64,000 bases of DNA. It comes from Gammaproteobacteria bacterium (GTDB taxonomy: Bacteria > Pseudomonadota > Gammaproteobacteria > Ga0077536). Position 1 is the first letter of the stretch. Every line of letters begins with the position of its first letter. The position numbers and the translations under genes were made by a program. The notes beneath the pieces are model-generated. The model made no database searches. It was not told where the DNA came from and was given only the letters and a program-made list of their open reading frames with translations. The stretch is taken from contig JAJFJQ010000070.1 of the NCBI GenBank assembly GCA_021773835.1, forward strand, positions 62,001 through 126,000. The letters are read 5' to 3'. Below, one piece after another: positions 43,684 through 51,529 of this stretch.

Positions 43684-44352
43684 TTACGACTGACTTTTCG
43701 AGCCAACGTTGATGGTCATGATCCGGGTCAATAAATCCGAGACCGTTGCCGTCGCATTATCCAATCGCGTTTCGAGCCACGCATGGACAACCGTGAACGG
43801 GATGGCAATGGACAAGCCTACTGCAGTCGTTAACAAGGCCTCCCATATTCCGCCGGCCAAGGCAGTCGAATCCTTGTCCATTCCGGCGCTCGACTCTAGC
43901 CCTCGAAAGGCCTCGATCATACCGAGTACCGTACCGAGCAACCCTAATACCGGCGCTAGGTAGTAGATCAATTCCAACGGCCGCATGTATCTCCCATACG
44001 GATACAAAAAATTCGTGGCACGTCGGCCCAACTCTTCGCGTAACTCTTCAGTGTCGGGGGTATTACGATGCTCGAGACCGAATTGTAGGATTGGACCCAG
44101 GCCAATCGGAGATTTTTCGAGCATTTCCATACATTTCGCCGGCGCCGTCGCCCACTTATCAAGGGCCTTGTGCAGCGTCGCGAAACGGCCCGGACTGAGA
44201 CTGGAAAACTGAAAAAACTTGTACAGGGCAATTGCAAATCCGAAAACCGAAATGATCATGAGCACCGCGACCACCGGCCCGCCCAATTCGAGTAGTGCTT
44301 TGGCCGAAGTCCAGATATCGCCATGTATTTGATTTATTGGTGGTTCTTCCAT
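43684..44352 (-). CDS. MotA/TolQ/ExbB-type proton channel protein
   Basis: A 222-aa inner-membrane protein with three helices (residues about 22-46, 127-150 and 170-192). The family blocks LIYYLAPVLGLLGTVLGMIEAFRGLE and IWEALLTTAVGLSIAIPFTVVHAW are clear. It should assemble as a pentamer around an ExbD dimer. It is the first gene of the five-gene leftward operon. There is no tolA, pal, tonB or receptor gene nearby, so it is not a standard Tol or Ton locus. Confidence 0.92.
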   Translation of the reverse strand: MEEPPINQIHGDIWTSAKALLELGGPVVAVLMIISVFGFAIALYKFFQFSSLSPGRFATLHKALDKWATAPAKCMEMLEKSPIGLGPILQFGLEHRNTPDTEELREELGRRATNFLYPYGRYMRPLELIYYLAPVLGLLGTVLGMIEAFRGLESSAGMDKDSTALAGGIWEALLTTAVGLSIAIPFTVVHAWLETRLDNATATVSDLLTRIMTINVGSKSQS

Positions 44353-44719
44353 CAGGTGGGCCTCGTATCGTTGTTCTAATTAAGCGACGGTCGGCTAGAT
44401 TAACACGAAGTTTAATCAACAATTAGGCCCTACCGCGTGGGCGCGACGTGTCGGCACTGGCGACTCTTCTACGGCCAATTAAGGTCGAAACTCGGCCAAC
44501 TATATTGGCAATAGGCACGGTGTTCGCCCCAGCAATTGGAATAAACGTAGCTGAACAGCGAAAGAAGCGGTCGGCCGCCGGCAATAGTGCGTCGACCTGT
44601 GGGTTTCGAAACTGCCACTCGAATGGCTGCAAAAAGAGCTACGCATTTGCCGGTTCCGCGCGGCAAATTGCGAACAGCGACTGGGACTCTTGGACGACTT
44701 CCGTCCTTCTAGGAACTAA
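44353..44719. other. Gene-free region upstream of the Exb-like operon
   Basis: About 370 bp between the exbB-like gene and cysK, both on the minus strand. No convincing ORF, terminator or consensus promoter was seen; the promoter of the operon should lie here. Confidence 0.5.
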
Positions 44720-45676
44720 CTATTCGGTAATGTCGTCAAATAACACGCTGGAAAGATAACGCTCGCCCGCGTCCGGCAATATCACGACAATCGTTTTTCC
44801 AGCCATAGCCGGCTCGGCAGCGAGCCTGGCTGCAGCAACACCAGCTGCGCCGCAGGAAATCCCGCACAGAATTCCCTCTTCCGTTGCCAAGCGGCGGGCG
44901 AACGCGACCGCGTCCTCGTTCGAGACCAGCTCCACACGATCGACCAGCGACACATCAAGATTATCCGGGATAAACCCGGCGCCGATCCCTTGGATCTTGT
45001 GCGGCCCAGGCTTTGGTTGTTCGTCCGCCATAAATTGGCTGATGATTGGACTCGCTTCCGGTTCCACTGCCACCGCCACAACATCCTTGCCTTTGGTTTG
45101 CTTGAGATAACGCGCGACGCCGGTGATGGTGCCACCGGTACCGACCCCGGCGACGACCGCGTCCACCTCGCCGTCAGTGTCGTCCCATATTTCGGGGCCG
45201 GTCGTTTTTTCATGGATTGCAGGATTGGATGGATTTTTAAACTGCTGTGGCATGTAGTACCGAGCGGTGTCGCTCGCTGCGAGTTCTTCCGCCTTCGCAA
45301 TCGCCCCTGGCATCCCTTTTGCGCCCTCGGTTAAAACAAGATTAGCGCCGAACACCTTTAACACCTTGCGGCGTTCGATGCTCATCGTCTCCGGCATCGT
45401 TAAGGTGAGTTTGTAGCCACGCGCGGCACATACATACGCGAGCGCAATCCCGGTGTTGCCACTGGTTGGCTCGACAACCTCCATTCCGGTGCGCAACGCG
45501 CCGCTTTGTTCCGCATCCCATATCATTGCCGCGCCAATGCGGCATTTCACCGAATACGCAGGGTTACGGCCTTCAATCTTTGCAAGTACCCGCGCGCTAC
45601 CCGACTCGATCACCCGATTTAATTGGACCAACGGTGTGTTGCCGATTGATTGCGAATTGTCTGCATAGATTTTCAT
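44720..45676 (-). CDS. cysK: Cysteine synthase A
   Basis: CysK makes cysteine from O-acetylserine and sulfide with PLP. I start at ATG 45676 ([22 protein letters not shown]), with GGAG upstream; 40 extra codons of open frame are unlikely to be coding. The 318-aa product shows the PLP-Lys region [84 protein letters not shown] and GISCGAAG. No cysE is adjacent. The family can also be regulated by complexing with CysE. Confidence 0.94.
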   Translation of the reverse strand: MKIYADNSQSIGNTPLVQLNRVIESGSARVLAKIEGRNPAYSVKCRIGAAMIWDAEQSGALRTGMEVVEPTSGNTGIALAYVCAARGYKLTLTMPETMSIERRKVLKVFGANLVLTEGAKGMPGAIAKAEELAASDTARYYMPQQFKNPSNPAIHEKTTGPEIWDDTDGEVDAVVAGVGTGGTITGVARYLKQTKGKDVVAVAVEPEASPIISQFMADEQPKPGPHKIQGIGAGFIPDNLDVSLVDRVELVSNEDAVAFARRLATEEGILCGISCGAAGVAAARLAAEPAMAGKTIVVILPDAGERYLSSVLFDDITE

Positions 45677-45905
45677 GATTTTTTTCTCCGGGTCGCTCGT
45701 CAGACCGGCGCTCGAACCCTTAACGGGAACCGATCTTCGCCTGGGCCTTAATTGGCCACTGTGTGGTTGGGCGCGATAGCCTACTGCAATTACCACGGTT
45801 TAGGGGCGCTACACCAGAACCGAATCGCTATTAGCTTAGGCTAACATTGCATAAGAACCGCTGGACACGCACACTTGAATTTGCGGAGATTAAGTTCTAG
45901 AGACG

Positions 45906-46280
45906 ATGTCAAGAATATCCCAACGCGACGGCAGGAAACGATTCGCGATAGTCATCGGCTTGGGCGCGACGGTCGTTATTGCGTGGTTAATTTTGCGACC
46001 GCCTGGGGTCGATCTGATTGGCGAAGAAATCGTCAGCGCTGAGGTACTCGAGATAATTCAGCGGAAGCCTCAAAGCGAGAGTTTGGCGCGTCCTGGCGGC
46101 AAGCTTGCAATCGCAGTCGTGGAACTTCCTGATGGGGGTCGCGCACGGGTCTTCATGCCGCTATCGAAGATCTCGGTTGGGGCAACGATCGCCGTGAAGG
46201 TGAAGCAGTACTCGGATGGTAGTCGCCATGTGACCGGCGGCGATGGCAAGCTACCGGGAAGCGCCCAAACAGCTCAGTAA
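45906..46280 (+). CDS. Small membrane-anchored protein, unknown function
   Basis: A 124-aa product with one N-terminal helix (RFAIVIGLGATVVIAWLIL, residues about 12-30) and a soluble domain that would face the periplasm. The body has a short beta-rich look (KLAIAVVELPDGGRARVFMPLSKISVGATIAVKVKQYSDGSRHVTGG), resembling a single OB- or SH3-like unit. I do not recognise the family. It stands alone between cysK and a small CxxC protein on the opposite strand. Confidence 0.6.
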   Translation: MSRISQRDGRKRFAIVIGLGATVVIAWLILRPPGVDLIGEEIVSAEVLEIIQRKPQSESLARPGGKLAIAVVELPDGGRARVFMPLSKISVGATIAVKVKQYSDGSRHVTGGDGKLPGSAQTAQ

Positions 46281-46323
46281 ATCGGCGCCTCGTGCCATTG
46301 CAGCACGGCGCACCACAGGCAAA

Positions 46324-46509
46324 CTAGCCAACTTGTCCGGCCAACAGCGTTTCCACATGCACACGGTACCAGTTGTCGCACTTGGTCTTAAATGCACCGG
46401 ATTCCGAATCGATTTCGTCGATTGATTGAATGCTGTGCGTCTCAACGCGTTTGTGTTCTTTTGCGCAGACCTCGCATTCGAGGATCCACACAAGTTCCAA
46501 CTCTGACAT
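46324..46509 (-). CDS. Small protein with CxxC motif
   Basis: From ATG 46509 (MSELELVWILECEVCAKEHKRVETHSIQ), preceded by GGGAG, a 61-aa acidic protein is predicted. It has CEVC near residue 13 and a further Cys in KTKCDNWYRVHVETLLAGQ, so a partial zinc or thiol site is possible. No family was recognised. The good ribosome site and protein-like composition support a real gene, but it is short. Confidence 0.5.
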   Translation of the reverse strand: MSELELVWILECEVCAKEHKRVETHSIQSIDEIDSESGAFKTKCDNWYRVHVETLLAGQVG

Positions 46510-46768
46510 CACCCGCTCCCTATCGATCACTGGACATGTGCCTGACGTCCACCCGTTTCGTCACTCATGCATTGAAACCGGTTTATTTGATCTTATTATT
46601 GGCCGGAAGTGTGCGCCGCGGCTCGGTAAATGCCTAGAGGGTAATTGTTAGCAATCGAAACACATTGTTAACTACCGAAAACAGTGCAAGGGAATGTGGC
46701 CGTTCTCGGGAACGGTGGAACTAAGTCGACAGCTTTACAGCACCACCTCCTGCAATCAGCGCGCAAAA

Positions 46769-47782
46769 CTATTCACTGAGACATTCCTTAAGATCGGTGA
46801 CATTATCGGGACTTCCAAGAATAACGGGAACTCGCTGATGCAAACCCGTCGGACGCAGATCAAGTATCCGCTCGCAGCCCGTGGTTGCAACACCGCCGGC
46901 TTGTTCAATAATCATGGCCATGGGGTTGGCTTCATACATCAATCGGAGTTTCCCTTCGGGCGATTTTTGTGTCGGTGGGTACATGAAGATCCCACCCGTT
47001 AGTAGTACTCGATGGACGTCAGCGACCATTGCGCCAACGTATCGCGACGAAAACCCTTCATCGCGACACTGCTGCAGATAGCGCCGGTAGCCTCGCGGGA
47101 AGCCTGCTGCATTGGCTTCATTGATCGAGTAGGTAGCACCAAACTTGGGCACACAGATAGATTCCTCGACTCGAATATACGCACCAATAGAAGGGTCTAG
47201 GACAAACATATGCACACCTGCCCCGGTGGTTAACACGAATATTGTCGAGGACCCGTACAACACGTATCCGGCGGCAATTTGTTGCGCACCCGGATGCAGG
47301 CAATCAACATTTGACGGTTCTGTCTTAAAGATCGAAAAAATCGTACCGACGGGTCCAGCGACGTCAAGATTTGAGGTACCGTCTAATGGGTCAAATAACA
47401 CCGCATAACGGTCACCGTCACCCGTTCGGGTATTGACGAAGAGCAGATCATCGGCCTCCTCTGAACCCAGCACCGCCACACCGTCGCGCCCGCGTAGGAC
47501 CTGCACCAACACATCATTCGCAATGACATCGAGTTTTTGCTGATGTTCTCCATGAATGTTGTCGCGCCCAACCTCGCCCAGGACATCCTCCAGGCGCGCA
47601 CGCTTGAGACGCGCCGATATCGTTTTCGTGGATATTGCCAGCGCGGAGATGATCCATGACAAGGCACCGTTGGCATCCCGGAACCGATGCTCATCGGCAA
47701 GCATGTGCGTTTGTAATGTCATGAATGACGAACAACCGAAAATCGGTTCGATATTCCGTGCAGTCGATGCCATCAATTCCAT
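46769..47782 (-). CDS. fbp: Fructose-1,6-bisphosphatase, class I
   Basis: Fbp removes the C1 phosphate of fructose-1,6-bisphosphate in gluconeogenesis. The 337-aa frame has the metal-binding VLGSEEADDLL, YAVLFDPLDGTSNLDVAGPVGTIFSIF and GGIFMYPPTQKSPEGKLRLMYEANPMAMIIEQAGG, the diagnostic class I block. The start could be ATG 47782 or an ATG three codons later, nearer the GAAGG site. It is monocistronic and shares an intergenic region with the divergent ridA-like gene. Confidence 0.95.
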   Translation of the reverse strand: MELMASTARNIEPIFGCSSFMTLQTHMLADEHRFRDANGALSWIISALAISTKTISARLKRARLEDVLGEVGRDNIHGEHQQKLDVIANDVLVQVLRGRDGVAVLGSEEADDLLFVNTRTGDGDRYAVLFDPLDGTSNLDVAGPVGTIFSIFKTEPSNVDCLHPGAQQIAAGYVLYGSSTIFVLTTGAGVHMFVLDPSIGAYIRVEESICVPKFGATYSINEANAAGFPRGYRRYLQQCRDEGFSSRYVGAMVADVHRVLLTGGIFMYPPTQKSPEGKLRLMYEANPMAMIIEQAGGVATTGCERILDLRPTGLHQRVPVILGSPDNVTDLKECLSE

Positions 47783-48001
47783 CCTTCATTAAGTCGAGTG
47801 AACACATTATCGACGGCGGTAGGTCTAGCACCTTGTGTAGCCTCGCAAATCACGCGTGCCGATCGCAAATAATTGTTAACCGAAACGATTGGTCACGCCG
47901 GTGAAGCAAAACCAGCGAAATTGGGGGACCGGGCCTGATATTTCAGATTTCGACGGACCAAGCCCATACTTAGCCTGGACCGACAACTAGGAGCCACCAA
48001 A

Positions 48002-48385
48002 ATGCAACGCAAAGATATCGTGCCGAAAGGCATGGAAGTCATCCGTGAACGATTCCACTACAGCCCCGGCGTTGTCGTCGACAACACTTTATATATCGCT
48101 GGGCAAGTCGGACGCGATGCGGATCTGAATGTACTCGAAGGCGCCGAAGCGCAATATGTGCAGGCCTTTGAAAACGTCAGCAAAATATTGAGTGCCGCCG
48201 GCGCGACCTTCGATAACGTCGTTGATATGGTGACCTACCATACCGACATTACCGATCTGCCAGCGTTTATGCAGATCAAAGACCGTTACTACACGAACAA
48301 TGTTCCCGCCTGGACGGGTATTGGGGTAGCGGCCCTGGCCATGCCTGGACTGCTGATCGAGATAAAATGCATAGCGAAATTGTAA
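48002..48385 (+). CDS. RidA-family protein (Rid/YjgF/UK114)
   Basis: A 127-aa Rid-superfamily protein with AGGAG upstream. The pattern YSPGVVVDNTLYIAGQVGRDADLNVLEGAEAQYVQAFENVSKILSAAGATFDNVVDMVTYHTDI and a C-terminal PGLLIEIKCIAKL are typical. RidA deaminates reactive enamine/imine intermediates from PLP enzymes. The canonical C-terminal Arg motif (R..VE in true RidA) is not present: the equivalent segment reads IEIKC, so it belongs to another Rid subgroup and deaminase activity is uncertain. Its stop lies in the T-tract of a minus-strand terminator. Confidence 0.85.
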   Translation: MQRKDIVPKGMEVIRERFHYSPGVVVDNTLYIAGQVGRDADLNVLEGAEAQYVQAFENVSKILSAAGATFDNVVDMVTYHTDITDLPAFMQIKDRYYTNNVPAWTGIGVAALAMPGLLIEIKCIAKL

Positions 48386-48412
48386 TAAAAAAAGGGCGCC
48401 CCAAGGGCGCCC
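48385..48412 (-). terminator. Strong terminator of a minus-strand transcript
   Basis: GGGCGCCC-CAA-GGGCGCCC at 48394-48412 forms an 8-bp GC stem. On the minus strand it runs into a T-tract (48393 down to 48385); on the plus strand no T-run follows. It therefore ends transcription coming from the right, where no ordinary gene is annotated. Confidence 0.8.
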
Positions 48413-48510
48413 AGTAATAACACGGCAAGTCGTTTGAAGAAGGTCTAGGGGAAGACTAACGCTGCCGTATTGTGGGGGAGGACAAAGGTTTCACCCGATA
48501 AGATCGCGTG
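48386..48510 (-). ncRNA. Candidate intergenic small RNA with CU-rich loops
   Basis: A minus-strand promoter candidate (TATAAA at 48516-48521, TCGACG at 48539-48544) and the terminator at 48394-48412 delimit a transcript of about 125 nt with no ORF of note. Its RNA would contain UCCUCCCCC (complement of 48474-48482) and a small hairpin GUCU-UCCCCU-AGAC (complement of 48443-48456) whose loop is complementary to Shine-Dalgarno sequences, a feature of trans-acting riboregulators. No match to 6S, 4.5S or RsmY/Z was recognised. On the plus strand the same hairpin would expose an AGGGGA loop, but promoter and terminator polarity favour minus. Confidence 0.5.
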
Positions 48511-48515
48511 TCCAC

Positions 48516-48544
48516 TTTATAATTCCACTCTCGTTTATCGTCGA
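48516..48544 (-). promoter_or_regulatory. Promoter for the small RNA candidate
   Basis: On the minus strand TCGACG (4 of 6 to the -35 consensus) at 48539-48544 and TATAAA (5 of 6) at 48516-48521 are separated by 17 bp. The start would fall near 48510, just downstream of the preceding unit's terminator. Confidence 0.5.
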
Positions 48545-48560
48545 TTTCTTCGGATTCGAA

Positions 48561-48599
48561 AAATAAAAAACCCCGGTCGGCGACACCGAACCGGGGTTT
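48561..48599 (-). terminator. Very stable terminator of the 37-codon unit
   Basis: AAACCCCGG...CCGGGGTTT at 48568-48576 and 48591-48599, extended by CGG/CCG inside, forms a stem of about 13 bp with one bulged base. On the minus strand it is followed by TTTATTTTT. The plus-strand exit has no extended T-run. Confidence 0.85.
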
Positions 48600-48628
48600 G
48601 GGTATGTCCCGTATTCATGTCGCAAAAA

Positions 48629-48742
48629 CTACCGCTGATCGACCACCTTGAATTTGCATCGGGTACGACGCAGATCATCTCGCCAATCGCGTTTACGCGC
48701 GTCGTGGCTTAGATAATATGCAGCGGCATCGTGTGTGTTCAT
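48629..48742 (-). CDS. Possible leaderless 37-aa basic protein
   Basis: An ATG at 48742 opens a 37-codon frame ending at TAG 48631-48629. The peptide is hydrophilic and strongly charged in the middle (DARKRDWRDDLRRTRCKFK), with a YYL motif near the N-terminus and one Cys. A promoter (TTGTGC-N16-TATAAT) ends only 9 bp before the ATG, so the transcript would start at or within a few bases of the start codon, and there is no ribosome site. A strong terminator follows 30 bp after the stop. The same unit may instead be a structured RNA of about 185 nt. Confidence 0.45.
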   Translation of the reverse strand: MNTHDAAAYYLSHDARKRDWRDDLRRTRCKFKVVDQR

Positions 48743-48751
48743 AGGCAGCGG

Positions 48752-48779
48752 ATTATATGGCGCGGCCTGAGCAGCACAA
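48752..48779 (-). promoter_or_regulatory. Promoter of the 37-codon unit
   Basis: On the minus strand TTGTGC (48774-48779) and a perfect TATAAT (48752-48757) are spaced by 16 bp. The expected initiation point is about 48743-48746, next to the ATG at 48742. Confidence 0.6.
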
Positions 48780-48912
48780 GTTCATTATTGGTGAAACAGT
48801 CTTTCCTAATAGTTAATAGTCACCGTGGCGGCGCATTCGGCCGATCGCGGCGACCTGCCCGCACTTGATGTCCATATCGAACGTTCACGCGGGTTTACGT
48901 TAAGCTTTGCTC

Positions 48913-49725
48913 ATGGCTCGGATCGTCATCCTCGAACACGAATACCAAATTGAGAACCCATTTATGGTCGTCGCGTTTGCACGACGCTGGGAAATGGCCG
49001 GGCACGAGGTGCTGTGGCATCGTGGAACTGACCGCCCGCCGCCCGGCGATGTGGCCATTTTCCACATTAATTTGACCGCGATTCCCGAAAACTACCGTGC
49101 GTTGTGCGAACATTACCCGCGGGTTATCAACGGTGGCGTTGTTGATATTTCGAAAAGTATGTTCAGCACTAACCTTATTACCGCTGACGACCCTTGGACG
49201 GGGCCGGTGATCGTTAAGACGAATGCAAACTTTGGCGGACTACCGGAGGCGAATGCACGGGCTGCAGCGAAGAAGCTCGGCCTCGACTCAAACGTCCCGT
49301 CCGCTCCAGCACTCCGGCGCTACCCAATCTATCGGTCAAGCAGCGAAGTCCCTCGGCAGGTGTGGCAAGAGCCCGCACTGCTCGTGGAACGATTTACGCC
49401 GGAAATCGACGAACACGGGAATTTCTGCGTTCGCGTCTGGACATTCTTTGGCAAACAGCAACGCTGTTCACTGTGGCGATCTAAGGATCAACAGGTAAAA
49501 TCCGGGAATGCGATCATGCGGGATCAAGTTGAGCCTCCGCAAAATTTGAATATTTGGCGCAAACGCCTTGGTTTTGATTTCGGAAAATTTGATTTTGTTA
49601 TTTACCAAGGACAAGAAGTATTACTCGATGTGAATCGAACCCCATCCTTTCCAGTAGGGGGCAGCCCCAACGCAGACGCCGCAGCGGATCAACTCGCGCT
49701 CGGGTTAAGCGAGTTTCTACCGTGA
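48913..49725 (+). CDS. ATP-grasp-like protein
   Basis: A 270-aa protein, start at ATG 48913 (MARIVILEHEYQIENPFMVV) rather than a TTG two codons upstream. VIVKTNANFGGLPE resembles the ATP-binding lysine and glycine-rich loop of ATP-grasp ligases, and QEVLLDVNRTPSFPVGG matches the metal-binding D-N-R-TP end. RimK and glutathione synthetase are distant examples; the reaction here is unknown. It is followed by a sulfotransferase and a methyltransferase on the same strand, suggesting a small tailoring pathway. Confidence 0.7.
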   Translation: MARIVILEHEYQIENPFMVVAFARRWEMAGHEVLWHRGTDRPPPGDVAIFHINLTAIPENYRALCEHYPRVINGGVVDISKSMFSTNLITADDPWTGPVIVKTNANFGGLPEANARAAAKKLGLDSNVPSAPALRRYPIYRSSSEVPRQVWQEPALLVERFTPEIDEHGNFCVRVWTFFGKQQRCSLWRSKDQQVKSGNAIMRDQVEPPQNLNIWRKRLGFDFGKFDFVIYQGQEVLLDVNRTPSFPVGGSPNADAAADQLALGLSEFLP

Positions 49726-49789
49726 CCCCGGCGCATGCCGCGAATTCGGTCCTGCGGCGGATCACCGCTATCGTCGCTGTCGTTTGAAC

Positions 49790-50599
49790 ATGTCTACAAC
49801 TGAAATAAAACGCCGCTATTGCGAGTATCTTGAGCGTTTCGGCGCGCGGGATTCCGATATTTGGGTCGCCACATTCTCAAAATCCGGCACCACTTGGATG
49901 CAAATGATCTTGTATCAACTGACAACGGCCGGCGATATGAGCTTCGATCATTTATTCGATGTATCGCCGTGGGTCTATTACGCTGCCCTGCGCAAGGTCG
50001 AACCGAAAACAACGCCAGATCCGAGAATTCTGAAAACTCATGATGGCTACGAGTTTATGGCTGCCAATTCCCGCGGAAGAACCATCTATGTATTGCGAGA
50101 CGGAAAAGATGTTGCCGTATCCTGGTACCATCATCGATGCAATTTTCGCGGATTCGAGGGTACTTTCGACGCACATTTCGACGAGTTTCTGCACGATGAT
50201 GATTACAACTGGTTCGATCACGTGCGGCAGTGGTTAAGCAACCCAAGGGGTCGACCAGTGTTGTATGTTAAATACGAGGATCTACAGGTCGACTTCCAGG
50301 CTGCGGTCGATCGCATCGTCGGGTTTTGCGATTTGTCGCCCCAAGCAGATGTATTAGAGCGTGTGCGTGAGCGCTGTGCATTCACGCACATGAAGAAACA
50401 CGAAAACCAACTCGCACCACGAGCGTCCCATTTCGATAACGATCCCGCGGCACCGTACAAGATTAAATCGGCACCGTTTTTGCGCACTGCCAAAATTGGA
50501 GAATGGTCCGAGGTCCTCAACAAGGAACAACTGTTAGCCTATCGGAAAAAGTTCGATGAAGTACTCGGTGACCTCGAAATCGTGGCCGATTACCGCTGA
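49790..50599 (+). CDS. PAPS-dependent sulfotransferase
   Basis: A 269-aa cytosolic sulfotransferase-like protein. The 5'-phosphosulfate loop is FSKSGTTWMQMILYQL (residues about 28-43), the 3'-phosphate site is RTIYVLRDGKDVAVSWYHH, with a C-terminal KIGEWSEVLNKEQLLAYRKKFDEVLGDLE. PKTTPDPRILKTHDG contains the conserved His region. It transfers sulfate from PAPS to a hydroxyl group of an unknown acceptor. Start chosen at ATG 49790; a TTG upstream is less likely. Confidence 0.9.
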   Translation: MSTTEIKRRYCEYLERFGARDSDIWVATFSKSGTTWMQMILYQLTTAGDMSFDHLFDVSPWVYYAALRKVEPKTTPDPRILKTHDGYEFMAANSRGRTIYVLRDGKDVAVSWYHHRCNFRGFEGTFDAHFDEFLHDDDYNWFDHVRQWLSNPRGRPVLYVKYEDLQVDFQAAVDRIVGFCDLSPQADVLERVRERCAFTHMKKHENQLAPRASHFDNDPAAPYKIKSAPFLRTAKIGEWSEVLNKEQLLAYRKKFDEVLGDLEIVADYR

Positions 50600-50644
50600 G
50601 CGTTTAATGCCAGCGCGATCTATCAACGCAGGACGCTGATATCG

Positions 50645-51484
50645 ATGGTCGAGCAATCGTCCTTCAAGCCTCACGCGCACTGGCCACACGTGGCACAGAT
50701 CTGGGACCAAGTAACACCGCCCTTACGTCCGTCGGCCGAAGATCTCAGTGTGTATCAAAAGATTATTGATGCTTGCACGCACCGCCCTGAACCTCTACGT
50801 GTGCTGGTGCTCGGCGTGACACCGGAGATCTATCGGCTCAATTGGCCGCCCGCTACGGCATTGCACGCGGTCGATCGCTCGCCTGACATGATTAAACATG
50901 TATGGCCCGGACCGGCGACATCGGTGACCTGTGACGATTGGTGTTCAATGTCGCTGCCGCCACGTTCGTTTGATCTCACGATATGTGACGGTGGCTTGGC
51001 ACTGTTGCGGTATCCGGAGGACCAGGCTGCATTAGCGCGCAAACTATCCGAAATCGTTGTGAGCGGCGGGAAATGCGTATTCCGGCTGTTCTGTACCGAC
51101 GGCGATAGCGCATCTGTGGAGGAAATCTTTAGCGAATTACGGCAGCACAAGGTGCCGGATCTCAGTACCCTAAAGTTGCGTCTGTGGGCGGCGTTACAAT
51201 CATCCATGCGAGCCGGGATGCCGGTGCATGACGTGTGGTCTGTGGTGGCAGAGTTTGCTAACGACGACCTGGGCCGGTTCGCCGAGGAGCAAGGATGGCC
51301 AATCGAGAATGTGTTGGCTCTGGCGCAACATAAAAATAGTCACGCGCGCTACTATTTATCCGGCGTTAGGGAGATCCAAGAAATTTTCGTGTCGGCTACG
51401 AAGGCATTTCGAATCGCCGAGGCCTACCAACGCGACAACGCAGTTGGCGCGCTATGTCCGATCGTCGTGCTGGATCGGCTTTGA
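50645..51484 (+). CDS. Class I SAM-dependent methyltransferase
   Basis: A 279-aa protein with a Rossmann-like SAM site, PLRVLVLGVTPEIYRLNWPPATALHAVDRSPDMI, and a following FDLTICDGGLALLRYPEDQAALARKLSEIVVSGGKCVFRLFC block. The GxGxG motif is degenerate (VLGVTPE). It directly follows the sulfotransferase gene (45 bp gap). The substrate is unknown. The N-terminal HWPHVAQIWDQVTPPLRPSAEDL resembles other small-molecule methyltransferases. Confidence 0.78.
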   Translation: MVEQSSFKPHAHWPHVAQIWDQVTPPLRPSAEDLSVYQKIIDACTHRPEPLRVLVLGVTPEIYRLNWPPATALHAVDRSPDMIKHVWPGPATSVTCDDWCSMSLPPRSFDLTICDGGLALLRYPEDQAALARKLSEIVVSGGKCVFRLFCTDGDSASVEEIFSELRQHKVPDLSTLKLRLWAALQSSMRAGMPVHDVWSVVAEFANDDLGRFAEEQGWPIENVLALAQHKNSHARYYLSGVREIQEIFVSATKAFRIAEAYQRDNAVGALCPIVVLDRL

Positions 51485-51529
51485 TGTCTTCGAAGGCCCG
51501 CGGTCGATGTAGCGCCGATTAGTGCAACA

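Noticed and set aside
39450-44352. Zorya-type defence or flagellar MotAB system
   Set aside because: The channel proteins are ExbB/ExbD-like without a peptidoglycan-binding domain, and no helicase or nuclease partner is present.
48443-48456. RsmY/RsmZ-like plus-strand RNA (AGGGGA loop)
   Set aside because: A single GGA hairpin on the plus strand lacks promoter and terminator polarity; both nearby terminators point to minus-strand transcription.
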